Positions 45,348 through 58,300 of a DNA stretch of 64,000 nucleotides are shown here, one piece after another. Where the stretch lies: assembly GCA_943735955.1 (NCBI GenBank), contig OX030959.1:5940241-6004240 (forward strand). The letters run 5' to 3'. This stretch comes from Piscicola geometra. Lineage: Eukaryota > Annelida > Clitellata > Hirudinida > Piscicolidae. The notes beneath the pieces are model-generated. The model had not been told where the DNA came from. It did not search any database and saw nothing but the letters and a program-made list of their open reading frames with translations. Numbering within the stretch: position 1 is the stretch's first letter; every line of letters starts with the position of its first letter. The position numbers and the translations under genes are program-made.

Positions 45348-48300
45348 CTAAAAAATGAAAAAAATCAAAATCCAAGTGTCATTATTCGGAATCATTTTTT
45401 TAATACCGGATTGTAGGAATGTTTCATCATGTATAGGCTAGCCTACAATGAGTCCACATTAATGTCGAAAAAACACAAAATCAAAGAGCGCACTTTGAAC
45501 GCTGAGTTCTCCAACGGTGGAGCATTCTCCCAGGGGGTTGGAAGCCTTGCACTCATATACGCCTGTCGAAGGGAAAACATTAATTAGAAAGATTTTAAAT
45601 AGGTTTCAAAAGATTTTTTATTAAATCACAGCGAATTTAGTTGTCAGTTGAAATTCAAGCGACACGCGACTATATGAGCGAACAACAGACCCTTGTCATC
45701 TTCGGAGACGTCATTGACACTCAAGATGGCGACTCCGTTTTTGCTCCAGAAGCCCCACTTGCTCATGATTGTCGAGAAACCTGATGTTTTTGAAACTTCT
45801 TCTTCTAGCTTTTTTCCTTCGTGGAACCTTCAAAAGGAAGAGTCGGTGTATGAAAAAAAGAGGTTTGAGGAAGGTAGATGGAAGTTAAAATATAGAATGA
45901 TTGTGTAATAATGACGAGCCTAACTATCCGAACCAATTTAGAATTTTAAAGTTCTTATGTAAAAAAATTCATTTTGTGTTGCTTTAGAATATCTAGTAAT
46001 TCATTGAAAAAAAGTCGGTCAAACCACTCAATGCACGGATCAGGCCGGCCATCAAACTTGCACTTGAATCTCGCCACACTGCCTTCGTACACCTCCAAGC
46101 TACCAAGCTCTGTTGACACCGATGGAGCCTCGTCAGGCAATTCTGTAGAATAGAAAAAATAAGAATTATATATAAAAAAAGATTTTTTATATATTTGAAT
46201 ATTAAAGAATTATTCAATTGAATAAATAAATGTTGACAGACGTGCACTTGACTTTTATCTCAACTAATTGTTGAGATAACATTTTTATTCAGCACTCACC
46301 CATGGTTATGTCTCTTTCGTATTCTCTGGCGTTACTGGCCAGCCTAAGAAACACTTCTCCATCTCGAGAAAGAATTCCGATTGGCAGAATGTTTTCCTCC
46401 CTTTCCATCTGCTCAATAATTTATTCATAAATCATTAAAATAATGAATTCATATATACATGTATAATTAACTAATCTATATGCCATGTATAAAATTAATT
46501 AATTAATAAATACATTTATTATTGCAAGATGCATCAGATTAAAATCAAGGAAACGTGCGTAGAAAAACTCACGCGAGAGAGCAGTTGGTTGAGGGAGTCA
46601 AGGCTTTCGACAGGCAGCTGTTGGTTCGGTAAATCTTTCTCAGTCTCTCCCTGTGACGGTTGTTTTATGGAGTTCATGAGATTTTAATTGGAAAGAATCT
46701 TAATCTAGCATCCAGTGAGAGTCTTTAGTTTAATTATCCCATTATTGAAAAAAAATATTTTGAAAGTAATTGAAAATAGACTATTAAAATTGATATTTCA
46801 TGTAAATTTTTTATTAAAAAGATAGAATATACAAACGTTCAGCCATGGATGTGACAATGCCTGCTCTGCTGACATTCGTTTATGCGAGTCTCGGACTAGG
46901 CATCTATATCGCAAGGCAAATCGAAAACATTTTTAAAAGTTGGAAAAGGCATACTAATTGTAATTAAGCTTAAATGCTTTTTTTAATGTTTTGTAGTTCA
47001 AACCTGCTGATCCAGTCATGACAGTGAGATGAAACGCCTTTCCAGAGTTGGGCATTGCAAGGTTGGTTGAGAAGATCTTGGTTTGAAGTTATCTTATCTG
47101 AAATCTCTTCAATGCTTTTTCCCGTTACTAAACGTTTTCCCGATATTCTGATTAAAGTTTTGGGTAGAATCGTATTTTATTGGGCATTGATTCAAAAACC
47201 ATTATAAAGCCTATTAAAAAAACTTGAAGACAAGTTGTCAAACATTAAAAAAGTTTTAATAATGCAGACGAAACTCAATGAGCTAACATGGTGTAAGCTA
47301 GAGCGCCAAGGCTCCAAACGTCTGAAGCGAAAGATACTGGAGAAAAGTTGATGATTTCTGGAGGGAGGTGGCTGATGCAAGAGTGGTAGACTTTGGTGCA
47401 TCGGCCAGGCACCAACAACTTTGCCGATCCGAAACCACACAGCTTTAGTGTTTCAGATGTGCTTGTTGTGAAGATGATCGATTCAGGCTGTGTGGGTTTC
47501 AACATTTTCAATTTCCAACATTTTATGATTTATAAATATTTTGAATCAGACTTTTATTCGTATTTTAATTAATTATTATACATTATTATGTGTTTCATAA
47601 ACTTGAAAATCCACACCTTCAAGTCTAGATGGAGGATGTTCTTTGAGTGGAGATAGCAGACGGCTTGACAAACCTGTCTAACATACTCAATGCAGCGTAC
47701 CTCAGTGTGTCTGCAGTTGCCATCATCAGCCAAGCGAGTCAAAAGATCAGGACCAGAAAGTCTGGAAATTATTAAGCACTCATTAAGTAACTGTTAAAAA
47801 GTTAATTCAATTTAATTTGATTTTAACATTTGAATTTTTTTTTCTATTTAAAAGTTTAACTTGAAACTTACAATTCAAATATCGAAGCTATTTCTCCGTC
47901 GGTTTCATAGGCGTCTTGTAGGCAAATGATGTTGGGATGTTGTAGACTATTAACTAGAGATATTTCTTGTTTTAGAAGCATTTTGTGAAGAGGAGTTGTC
48001 ATGACGAAACGAGCCAGCCAGCTTTCTCCAGTTACTCTATCTTCCGCTCTGTGCATTGCACCAAAAGACCCTCTAGATAATAATTGAAAAAAATTTATTG
48101 TTAACTAATCTGTTTGAAAAAAGGCAAAAGCTAAGTTCAGTGTAATTTTTATTTTATTATCACCTCGATATTTCCTCGTAAACCTTGTACTTGGCACTAA
48201 GAGCAGCTTCACACTTGAGCCTGCTAACGTCTATTTGGTTGCGCTCACTTGCACGTGGAACTGGATTTGGGTGAGCAAATATTAAAATAAACCTCAAGTT

Positions 48301-51300
48301 TTAATAGTTTTCTTCTTTAAAATGATTATTTTTAAGTCACCATATATGTCGTATTCGCTTGCTTGTTTGGATTGGATTTTCTTGATAGAAATAGTTTCAG
48401 AAGGTGGGCTAAGTTCACTAAGACCGAATATATTCTTTGTTCTCACGGCAAATTTATAGTTCTTATTCGACACAAGCTCTTTAATTACAACTTGGTTTGT
48501 GGTGCTTTTGGCAGCCACCTTCCAAACTTTGTCAGTTGTCTCGTCGATTATTTCAGATTTTTCAATAATGTACTCGATAACTGGAGAGCCACCGTCGTCT
48601 TCGCACTCTTTCCACTCAAGTTTGCATGAGTGATTTGTCACTTTCACTACTTCAGGCGGTTGTCGTAAGGCACTTGGCTTGTCTTGGTTGAATGGAAAAA
48701 AAGTTTATATTTTTTAGCGGTTTAAATAAATATTTTTATTGCATCATTTCTTTAAAACATTGAAAGTATAAACTGATTAAAACCTGAGACAGAAACATCG
48801 AAGGAAGTTTGAGCTTCTCCTAGATAATTGTGTATCTTTATTTCATACTTTCCACCATCTTCTCGGCTACAGTTCTTAACACACAACGTAGCACTGTGCT
48901 CATCTTGTTCAAATGAAACTCTATCTGACTTGAGCATCACATCTTCACCCTTGCACCACTCCACAGTGGGCAGAGGATTTCCACTGATTGGCACCCTCAC
49001 CTTCATCTTAGTCCCACCAACAAATTGCAGACTTTCAAAAGTCTTTCTGCTAATACGGAACTTGGCTGAGGCTGTTAGTTGAAAAAAATAATTTTTGGAA
49101 GTTTAAAAAAAAAAAAAAAAAAATTATGAAATATTATTTATTAAATATTAATTAAAGTTGTTGAGCTCACAATGGACGTTCAGTGAAGCTCGAGAAGAAG
49201 TGGTGTGCAGAGGGTTGGAGGCCCTGCATTCAATTTCACCAGAGTCGTCTTCCGTAACGTTTAGAACCACAAGAGAACTTTCGCCTTGGTCCTTCTTGGC
49301 GATGATCTGATGCCTCTCGTCATCAAAAACTTCGCAAAAGTTTTTGAACCTGCAAGATTGAAAAAAATTGATAACGAAAACTCTAGAAAAATACTTTTAA
49401 GTTGAAAAAAAGTTTATTTAAAGATAATGAACCACCATTTGATTTTGGGCATCGGATTTCCTGAAAACTGACAATCAAACACTGCACATTCATTTTCTTT
49501 CACTAATTGGTCTTTCAATTTTCTAAGAAATTTAACTGGCTGTTTTTCTGATAAAAAAAACATTATTATTATTTCTAAAATATTGTTGAATAATTATAGA
49601 TTAGTTTATTCGAAAGATTTTCTGAAAATGTAAACCTTTAGAATTGAAAAAGAAAGGCTTGGAGGCTTCTGACGGAGAACTTTCACCCGAGGTATTACAG
49701 GCTACAACTTTGAACTCGTACCCCACTCCTTCCTGCAGTCCTTCCACCCATAGTGGAGGGCTTTTAACCACCTGTCTAATCACTTTGAATCTTTGAGAAT
49801 CTCTCGTCTCTCTTCTTTCAACTATGTAATGCAACACACTGCTTTGCTTTTCAGCAGGGTTTTCGTCAACATTATTTCTATAAGACGTAGACTTTTTCAA
49901 GAATGCCAGCTTGTCTTCGACCACAGTTTCATTAAAATTTTTCCAGACTACCTTGCATCGGTTTTCTCCGTTCATGTCATCAAACACAGTTGGCTGGCTT
50001 GGCTTAAGAGGAACACCTTATTTACATATTTTTTATTCAAATATAAATGTTATTCACAAAGTTCTATCATATTTCAAATTAATAAATAAACTTTTAAACA
50101 GTACTTTTGAAAAAATTATTTTGAAAGTTTAAAATCAACTTTTGAAAAGTGTATTACTCACAGCCAAACATAGAGTTGGTAGCATCATCAATCTTCAAAG
50201 GTTCAGAAAGCTCTCTAGAAGGACCCACTTGTCCATCGAGAAGTTCTGCTGCAACCCTCAAGAAATACTCTTTCCCTATCGCCAGATCCTCCACTTCACA
50301 CTCAGTCACATCCGCAGGCAGTTTAGCTAATAACGACCATTTTTCTTCTCCCTTATTTTGCTTTTCTAGCACATATCCAGCCAGGTTTTTAGCCAGGTTT
50401 GGAGTTAAGTTTTTAGGTGGTTTCCACTTCACTAGAATTTTACTGTTGCTTTCATCTGTAGGTTCTACAGTAAGTCTGCTTGGAGCGCTAGGAAGAGTAT
50501 CTGGAAAAACAATTTGAATTTAATTCTCTGAAGTGAAAATTATTTATTATGTAATTCACCTTCAGGTTGAGGAGAAAATTCGGATTCTCGACCGTAATCC
50601 AGAGTATCTATTGTGGAACACGAGCCAGAAATACTTTCTGAACCATCTAGAGTGGACCTGTTCGCGAAGTTGTAGCTATAAGGCGATTTTTGTTTGATAT
50701 TCGCTTCTGAGTTGGAGGAGCAAAAAAGTTCGAGTGGGGTGCCTTCTCTCATCTCCATCCGAGTGGGAAACCGTGTGATGAACCATGGAAATATGTTCGT
50801 ACCTACAGGTTTCAAAAACCTTTTTATTTGTGAGCTAAAAATTAATTTTTTACATATTATTTTTTTATATTCAAGTCCAAGTAATGATATTAAAAAACTG
50901 ACTTGTAGGGAATCTAAGAATATTTTCTGAAGGTTCTGAAAAGTCTCCGAGACCGCATGCGTTTTCGGCAGCCACTCTAAAGGACTGAGACTCGTTGAAA
51001 ATACCAAAAGGTAGTCGTAGCTGGTTCTTATGAGCCGGCACTTCACACAAAAACACCCAAGTTTCATCTGATGCTTGTAATCTTTCTAAGACGAACTTGT
51101 CGATGTCTTCTGTTTTTTGGTTGCAAGAGCGTTCCCAACTGAGTATGAAATTAAAACTCTTGTTTTTGCATGAAATTGCTTTGGTAACGCTGTCTTCGTT
51201 TAAGTGGAGTTTCAGGTTGATTGGTGGGTTTGGCTTCTCTGAAAAAAGTAAAGTATTAATTAAGACTTAGTTTAAAAAAAATTCAAATGTCTTCAGTCAT

Positions 51301-52244
51301 TAAATCACTTTTATTTAAAATCTATACTTGAAAATGTTTAATTAAAAAATATTCTCATTCTAACCTCTAATGTGCACGCGGACAAGACACATTCCCTTTC
51401 CAAACTCATCCTCTAGACATGCCTCATACAAGCCAGAGTGCTTTAACCTGTTAGCGTCCGTTAAGACCATCGACGTTTCCTTGTCGGTGGTTTCAAAGTT
51501 TACAACAATGCCTTTGTCGACTTCATAGTTGTTGACGTTGATTTCATTGATCGGAGTTATCTCATCGGAAGTATCGTCAGTAATGTTCTTTAAGAACTTT
51601 TCTTCTAGCTTTTTATTGTCAACTTTAGATTTAGTACTTTTTAGGAAATCTTCATTTTTCTGGGTGGGTCTAAGTTTCAGTTTGAACCATGTGCTTTTCA
51701 AGGTTTCTGGAGACTCCGAGATGAATGAGATGCTGATGCTAGTGCAGGAGCCGGAATTCAAAACTACGTCCATCCTCTGGTGTGTGTATTGGACTTCTTC
51801 TTTTGGTGATTTAGAATGCTGCATTATCCCTTTTTCAATATGCAGAATTTCTTCTGTTGGATGCATTTCTTCATTGCTTTCAGGTTCTGACAATGTTGTC
51901 AATGAAAATTCTTTAAGGTCAGTTTGTAGTGTATTCGATGCAATAAATTATTCCATGTTAATATAAGCTCGTGAAAACCTATTCTTCTCTTAAAAAACAA
52001 TTGTTTACAATGAAAACATGTATCTTCTAGAGAATTAGTATTAGGGGTCTTGCCGTATGCATGGATATAGAAAAAAGAGCGAAATAGTTGCATACAAGGA
52101 AGAAAACATCGAGACTCACAACAAACACCAAACGCTTCTGCTTATAAGCTGGTTGTTCGTTCGAAAAGAGTTTCAGCGATGATACAGTTATTTGCATCGC
52201 TCGCGTTTTAAGCAATCTTTCAGTTATTTTTCGCAATTTCTTTC

Positions 52245-52305
<61 letters not shown>

Positions 52306-55300
52306 GCACGTCTGTGCTAACGTCTTAAACTCAATTGTATAACACGTAGTTGTATGCAGATATATCAAATAGGCACACACAAAAATTAAGTATAAACAAT
52401 GTCAACGTGTAGAAAAGTTTAAAATACTAAAAAAGTTGGAAACAAATAATTTCTCACTTGGACAGGTTTTGGGCCTTTTCAGGATGATGTTGGAGAGTTG
52501 GATGACTTGTCTTGGAGGGGAGGGCTGGTGCTCAAGGGCGCATAGAACGGCTTTTTTCACTGTTACTTCTTCCGTAACACCAGCACTGGTCTCGTGAAGC
52601 TTTGGTCCTGTGGCTTCTTTGTTCCGTTTCGTGTCTGACTCGACTTTTTTGACCTCCTTCAAAGATTCTTTTTTGTTTTTTGCTAACTCACTCACATTAA
52701 ATTCAGAGATGTTTGAAATGTTTTTTTTCATACTATAGCTCTCAGCATCACTGATATTTATTACTGTCTTATCTTCCACTTTTGAACTAACTGTCATCTC
52801 AATAGCATCTTCTAAAACACTTTCAGAAGAGTCTTTAGCTTTGTTTTCAACAACCTTTCCATCAGCACATGAATCAAGTCGATCTTTTAAAAATGTGGAA
52901 TGTTGATAAAAATACAGAATGAAAAATATATTAAATACTTGTCTATCATGCCACATATCATGCTTAAAACCATCGTTTTCAGATATTTCTAGCATTGCTC
53001 TCTACTCTAAAAATGATTTACAAAACATCTTTAAGCGATCTTCTTTAATCTCTAACCCTTTGTTTGTTTACAGATTGCAATGTAAAAGTTTGATTTAAAA
53101 TATTTTATGACTTTTAGATTGAAAATAACTTTGTAATTATAATTCTCATTAATAATATAAATGCATATATTTATATAATCTTTTATGAAAAAGTCTCTCC
53201 ACTTTTTGTCAGTACTTTTATGGTAATACTGCTAGTTGCATATATTTATCTAATCTTTTGATGAAAGTTTTCCACTATCTTTTGTTAGTATTTTCGTTGT
53301 AATTCTGCTAGTTGATTTGGTGTTGCCTATCTAACCTCTATAATGAATCCACTCGGCTTTAAGTGCATTTTTATGAAAGGGTTTCGCACAATGATACTGC
53401 TGCTCCCGTGCAAATGGGCATATTAACCTTATTAAGAGTTTTTATCATGTGAATTTAGATGCAGGATTGAAAAAATATATAAAAATTGAATGTTGATTTT
53501 GTATATATAAAAAAGTTATTTGAAAACAAATTTATTTTTAAATCAAACAATGTTTAGGTGAGTATTCATGGAAATTTAATCGATTTTTATAAAGATTCAA
53601 GAAATTGTGAAAGCGTGACATTCAAGCAATAGATGATCTACAAGTGTTATTTCAATCTACCACATTCACTAGACGGTTTAGCAAATATTTTTTTAAAGAT
53701 ATAAAAACATAATATTAAAAATAGAAAGTATTTAAAAGATATTACAAAAACATTTTAAACGCATTTTCCAATGTTAGTGATCGTGTAAGACATGCAATGA
53801 GTGAATGGAATGAAGGAAACCCGTTCAAAAGCAAAACGTAGTTTTTAATATAAAAAATGATTTTATAATTCAAGATTCTGGAAAACATAAAATAGTGGAA
53901 TGAAAGTGTTTAAGAGGGCACCTGGAATTGAAAAAGAAACGTCGAACAAAGCTTTTTGAGTAAAAGTTTTAGTCGAAATGCCGATGAGTTTTCCTTGGCA
54001 AATCATTTGTAAATATTGCATGATTCTCAAAGAAAGCTTGATCGATTGTTTCTCAATTCAAGTAAAAAGTAAAACTCAAAAAAGGTAAAAATATTATTAT
54101 TAAGGATATACAAATTATAATGTAACTAAATTTATTATCACTACATTAAATTAATCTCAATTGGAAAATGTTTACTTTTTCAACGATACTTTATTTAAAC
54201 AATTCCTTTCAATTAACTTTCACTAACATCAAATGTTAACATTCGAAACTTGAAACCATCAACTATAATATCAGACGACTTGGGTTAGTGAGTAAAGGGA
54301 GAAGGAGCGGGCGGTGTTAGGGATCAAAAGGCATACTAAAACCGCCAGAAACATACCTTGCAAATCCTTGCCAATGCTCAATCTTTCGTGAAGTTGTTGT
54401 TGTATTTGTAGAGTTTTTTGTTTTTGTTGTGGTTGTTGTACTTCATGTTGTTGAGGTTGAAGCTGTATTTGTTGGGGTTGATTGCTTATACTTTTTTGAG
54501 ATTCATGTTTTTGCTTTTTGATTTCATTTTCTGAACTTTTATTTTTTTCTACGCTTGAAATCTTTTCAATTTTCAATTCATCGTCTTTTTTTTCTGTATT
54601 TTTCTCTAAACCTTCAACCACACCACAAGCATGATTGAAAGTTTCGTCAGCTTTTTGCTGGAGTTGCTTGCATGTATCATCGAGAGTCGAAAGACTTTCG
54701 ACATTTTTGCAGATTTCAGTAGCTTTCAAATCAGTTTTGTTGAGTTCTTTCTTCTGCAGCTCAAAAACGTGTTCACTGGCAGGTCGCTTGATGAATTGAG
54801 AACAATCCTTCTTCACAACAAGACAAGATTCTTCGTTTTCCCTCAATAGTTCCTCAACATGCCCCACTTGTTTAACTTCAATTTTCCTTTCGACTTCTTC
54901 CAACTTTTCCAATATTTCCAGCTTCTCTTTCTTCAGCAACTCATTTTCAATGGCGTTTGTACCCAAAACCGAAGCCCTCGCATTTGAGTATTTCAGCAGA
55001 AACTCTGAGAAACTATCTGTCACAACCTTCTCCGTAATGCATTCAGTCTTGTAGTTTTCTAACTTTACAGTTTCTGAAACATTCAAATCCGCTTTTGACG
55101 TTTCCACTAGAGTAGCCTGTTCCATGAGACTTTTCAGTGTTTCCTCTGCCTTGAAGTCAACCGACTCGGCAACCACACACGCTTCTGTCGACTGATCGAC
55201 ACTCGAATCGAAAATTGATGTTTCGTGAGTTGATTCTTCAAGTTTTTCGACCTCAGTACAGGCAGCTTGACTTTTTTCAATTTCGAAGCTAACTTCCTCG

Positions 55301-58300
55301 CAATAACATTCTTTAACCAGACCAGATAAAACCTCCGTTATTCCTTCTACAATTAAAATTGTGATTACATATGTTTCAAGGTCTATAATATTTTTGTAAA
55401 TTGATTGTTTCATGAATTTTTCTAAGCTTGCTAAGTTAGTATTTATTTCTTCAGTTATGACTTTGAAGAGAACATCGCTTGCGTGAAAGGAGCTAGTTGA
55501 AAGGTCGCTTGGAGAAATATTTTTTTTCAAAACACCTTCAACCACTGAACCTTCAATAATTATTCCTTTTTCACTCTCAAAATCACTGCTCTTATCTGTT
55601 TCTAGAAACTCATCAATGACTTCTATCTTAGCCTCCACATAAGTCCTAACAATCAAATTACTCTCCAACGTGTAACTTTCAACAAGGGATGGAGCTACTG
55701 TCAATTCAGAAACGATGGTCGGGTAATGACTAGTGCAGACATCTTTAGTTTTTGTGATCTCCTCAGAACAGTGGGGTGCTAGACTCAAATAATCTTCCAA
55801 ATCAGCATTGTTCCACACGTCTTCGTTGATGCTCTCTTCAACATCTCCCACACCAAACTCCATTGACATGTCTGAAACCGTTTGCAGCTCAACTAGAACA
55901 CTTCCTATAATGGCTGTTTCGATTATAATTAAATCATCTCCGAACAACATGTTATCTGGCTCTTTATCAACCGTTATTCCAGTAGAAAAGATTGTTTCTT
56001 CAAAATCTCCAATTTCATAACTCTCTTCGGCTTTTTCAGAATTGGTGTCTGTCACTCCAAATATAACAGATTCGTGCTGTACTTTTGTGCTTGTATCTTG
56101 CGTGGAGGAAACGCCAAGAAAAGAGTTTTCGACTGAAGTGTTTTCAAAAACATTAAAATCTTGTTTATCTTCACACGAAAGAGCCAGTTGAATGAAGTCC
56201 AACAGGTCTACTGCACCTATTTCATCACTGGATCGATCGTGTGTGTTTTCTCTGCTTTCCGATGACTCCATGTTAACTTCCATATCTACTTTGAACACCT
56301 CTTCTTCAACTTCCTTTTGCAATCTTTCTCCACTTTCCATCTCACACGATTTCAGTTCTTCAGCTTCTTCTATTTTCCACTTTTCGACTTCTTTTTTAAC
56401 TTCTAAAGCTGTATGCTTTTTTGGAGCTTTGGTTTCGTCTGTTATCGTTAAATCAGCCGTTGCTGTTTCTTTTTCTTTTTTTGGCTCTGATACCTTGAGA
56501 GCTTCCGTTTCTTCTTTCGTCTCTTTTTTTGAAGTTATTTCTTCTTCTTTGATGTTTTTGATTTTTTCCTTACCATTGCTTTCACAATCACTTAACAATT
56601 TTGTCTTACCGCCAGTTTTAGTTGATTCGTTCTTCGTATCATTAGAAGCATTATCGACTTTTTTGGCTGCTTTTTGGGCAATTGATTGTTGCTGCTGGAG
56701 CTTTTCTGTTGTTTCAACCACTTTATCCTCCTTCTTGAGCGTTACACCGGTTTCTTGCGTCATTTCAAATGTAGATTCTGTTGGATTAAATAAATTATAA
56801 AATAATTACCATAAATGTTTTTAAATGTAGCGCATGTTTTGATTTCTTAGTAAATCTTTATAGTTATTCGTGAGACCTATGACTTTGAGGAAACACGATG
56901 ACTCCACAGTGCCATTGTCACTCGTCACGCGCACACTGTATAAACCTGGAATGAATTAGCAATTAGCAAGATGTCGGTAAGGCAATTTATAATCATCTAG
57001 CTTTTCAAAATTACAAAAGTAAAAATTAAATTCCGATATAAATTGAAAGTTATAAAAAATTATTTATATTTTAAATTATATTTAAAATGGAAATTTTCTT
57101 TTTAAAACGCACCAGCATCATCGATATGAACCTCGTACACCTCCAGACTGACCACCTTCTCACTCTCCTGCATCTTGTAGTACTGGCCATTCTCAATTGG
57201 CTTTCCCTGGAAGAGCCAAATAACCGATTGTTGGGGCCAGAATCTGGAAATGGCGCACTCAAAACGTGCGGTGTCGCCTTCGTAAACCGTCTGATCCTGT
57301 AGCTGTCTCACTATGTACAGCTGGTTCTGTGGAGTTTGGGGGTCAAGGCATTTTAAGAGTGTTGAAATTTATGGATTTGAACTTTATTTGAAATTTGAGT
57401 TCAATTTTTAATCATTTCCAAGATTTTAGCTTAATAATTAATTTACTTTAAATATTAAATATTTATAACAAACGATATATAAAAGAAAACAAATTCAAAT
57501 AAGCTATCAAGTCGACTAAAAAAGTTAAATTATCTTTAAATAATTTTAGCTAATATAAATTGTAATTGTGAAGCATCTATTAAGCATGAAAGACTAAAAT
57601 AAATACTTAAGCTAGTTTAAAGTGGAATAGTTAAGCAAAGCAGTTTTTATTTTAAGACTATAAGGCAAGCCAAAAAAGTAGTTTATCTATTAATCGATTC
57701 ATAAGTAAATTTAACTAAGTACAGCCTTGAACCAAGAAGTTCTTTGAATGAACCAAGGACTACTCAAAATCCATTTCCAACTAAGGCAGGTCTGTAGAAG
57801 GGAACTACTTCGCAACTCAACCTGGTCTTTGCGGGGAGAGCGTTTGAAAGAGATTCTCAAAAGGTTTCTTGAAGGTTTGTTTCCACTTCTGCCCTCTGAT
57901 TTAAAACTAGGTTCTGAGGAAGCTTTAGAAACAAAAGTGTCACTCAGGTATTTATAGTTTATGTCACTAATGCTATTGATGTCATCTTCAGCTTCAGCTT
58001 CTTCCGCATTGGTGCCTAAGCAAGAATCCTCAGCTACAAGCAATATGTTTTTATCGTAATGACAATACTGGTCTTTGGATTCGCTTGAAAAAGATTTCTT
58101 ATTATTGTTTAGGTCAAAAAAATCACTGCCGCTAGCGATTCTAGCATTTCGAAAAAGATTGGCGGTGTTAGCTATAAGCGTTTCGGGGTTGTTTAAAGCC
58201 TTTACTTGTTCTTCCCTCAGCTGAATGGGCGTTTTGTGAAGCCGGTTGCCTGGGTCGCTGGTGGTGGCTGACTCGGTGTGGCTGTGAAGCTGCTTTCGGT

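Noticed and set aside
56192..56800. Ser/Phe-rich 202-codon plus-strand frame, and the similar one at 61423-62220
   Set aside because: Antisense shadows of the Glu/Lys-rich exons of the muscle gene.
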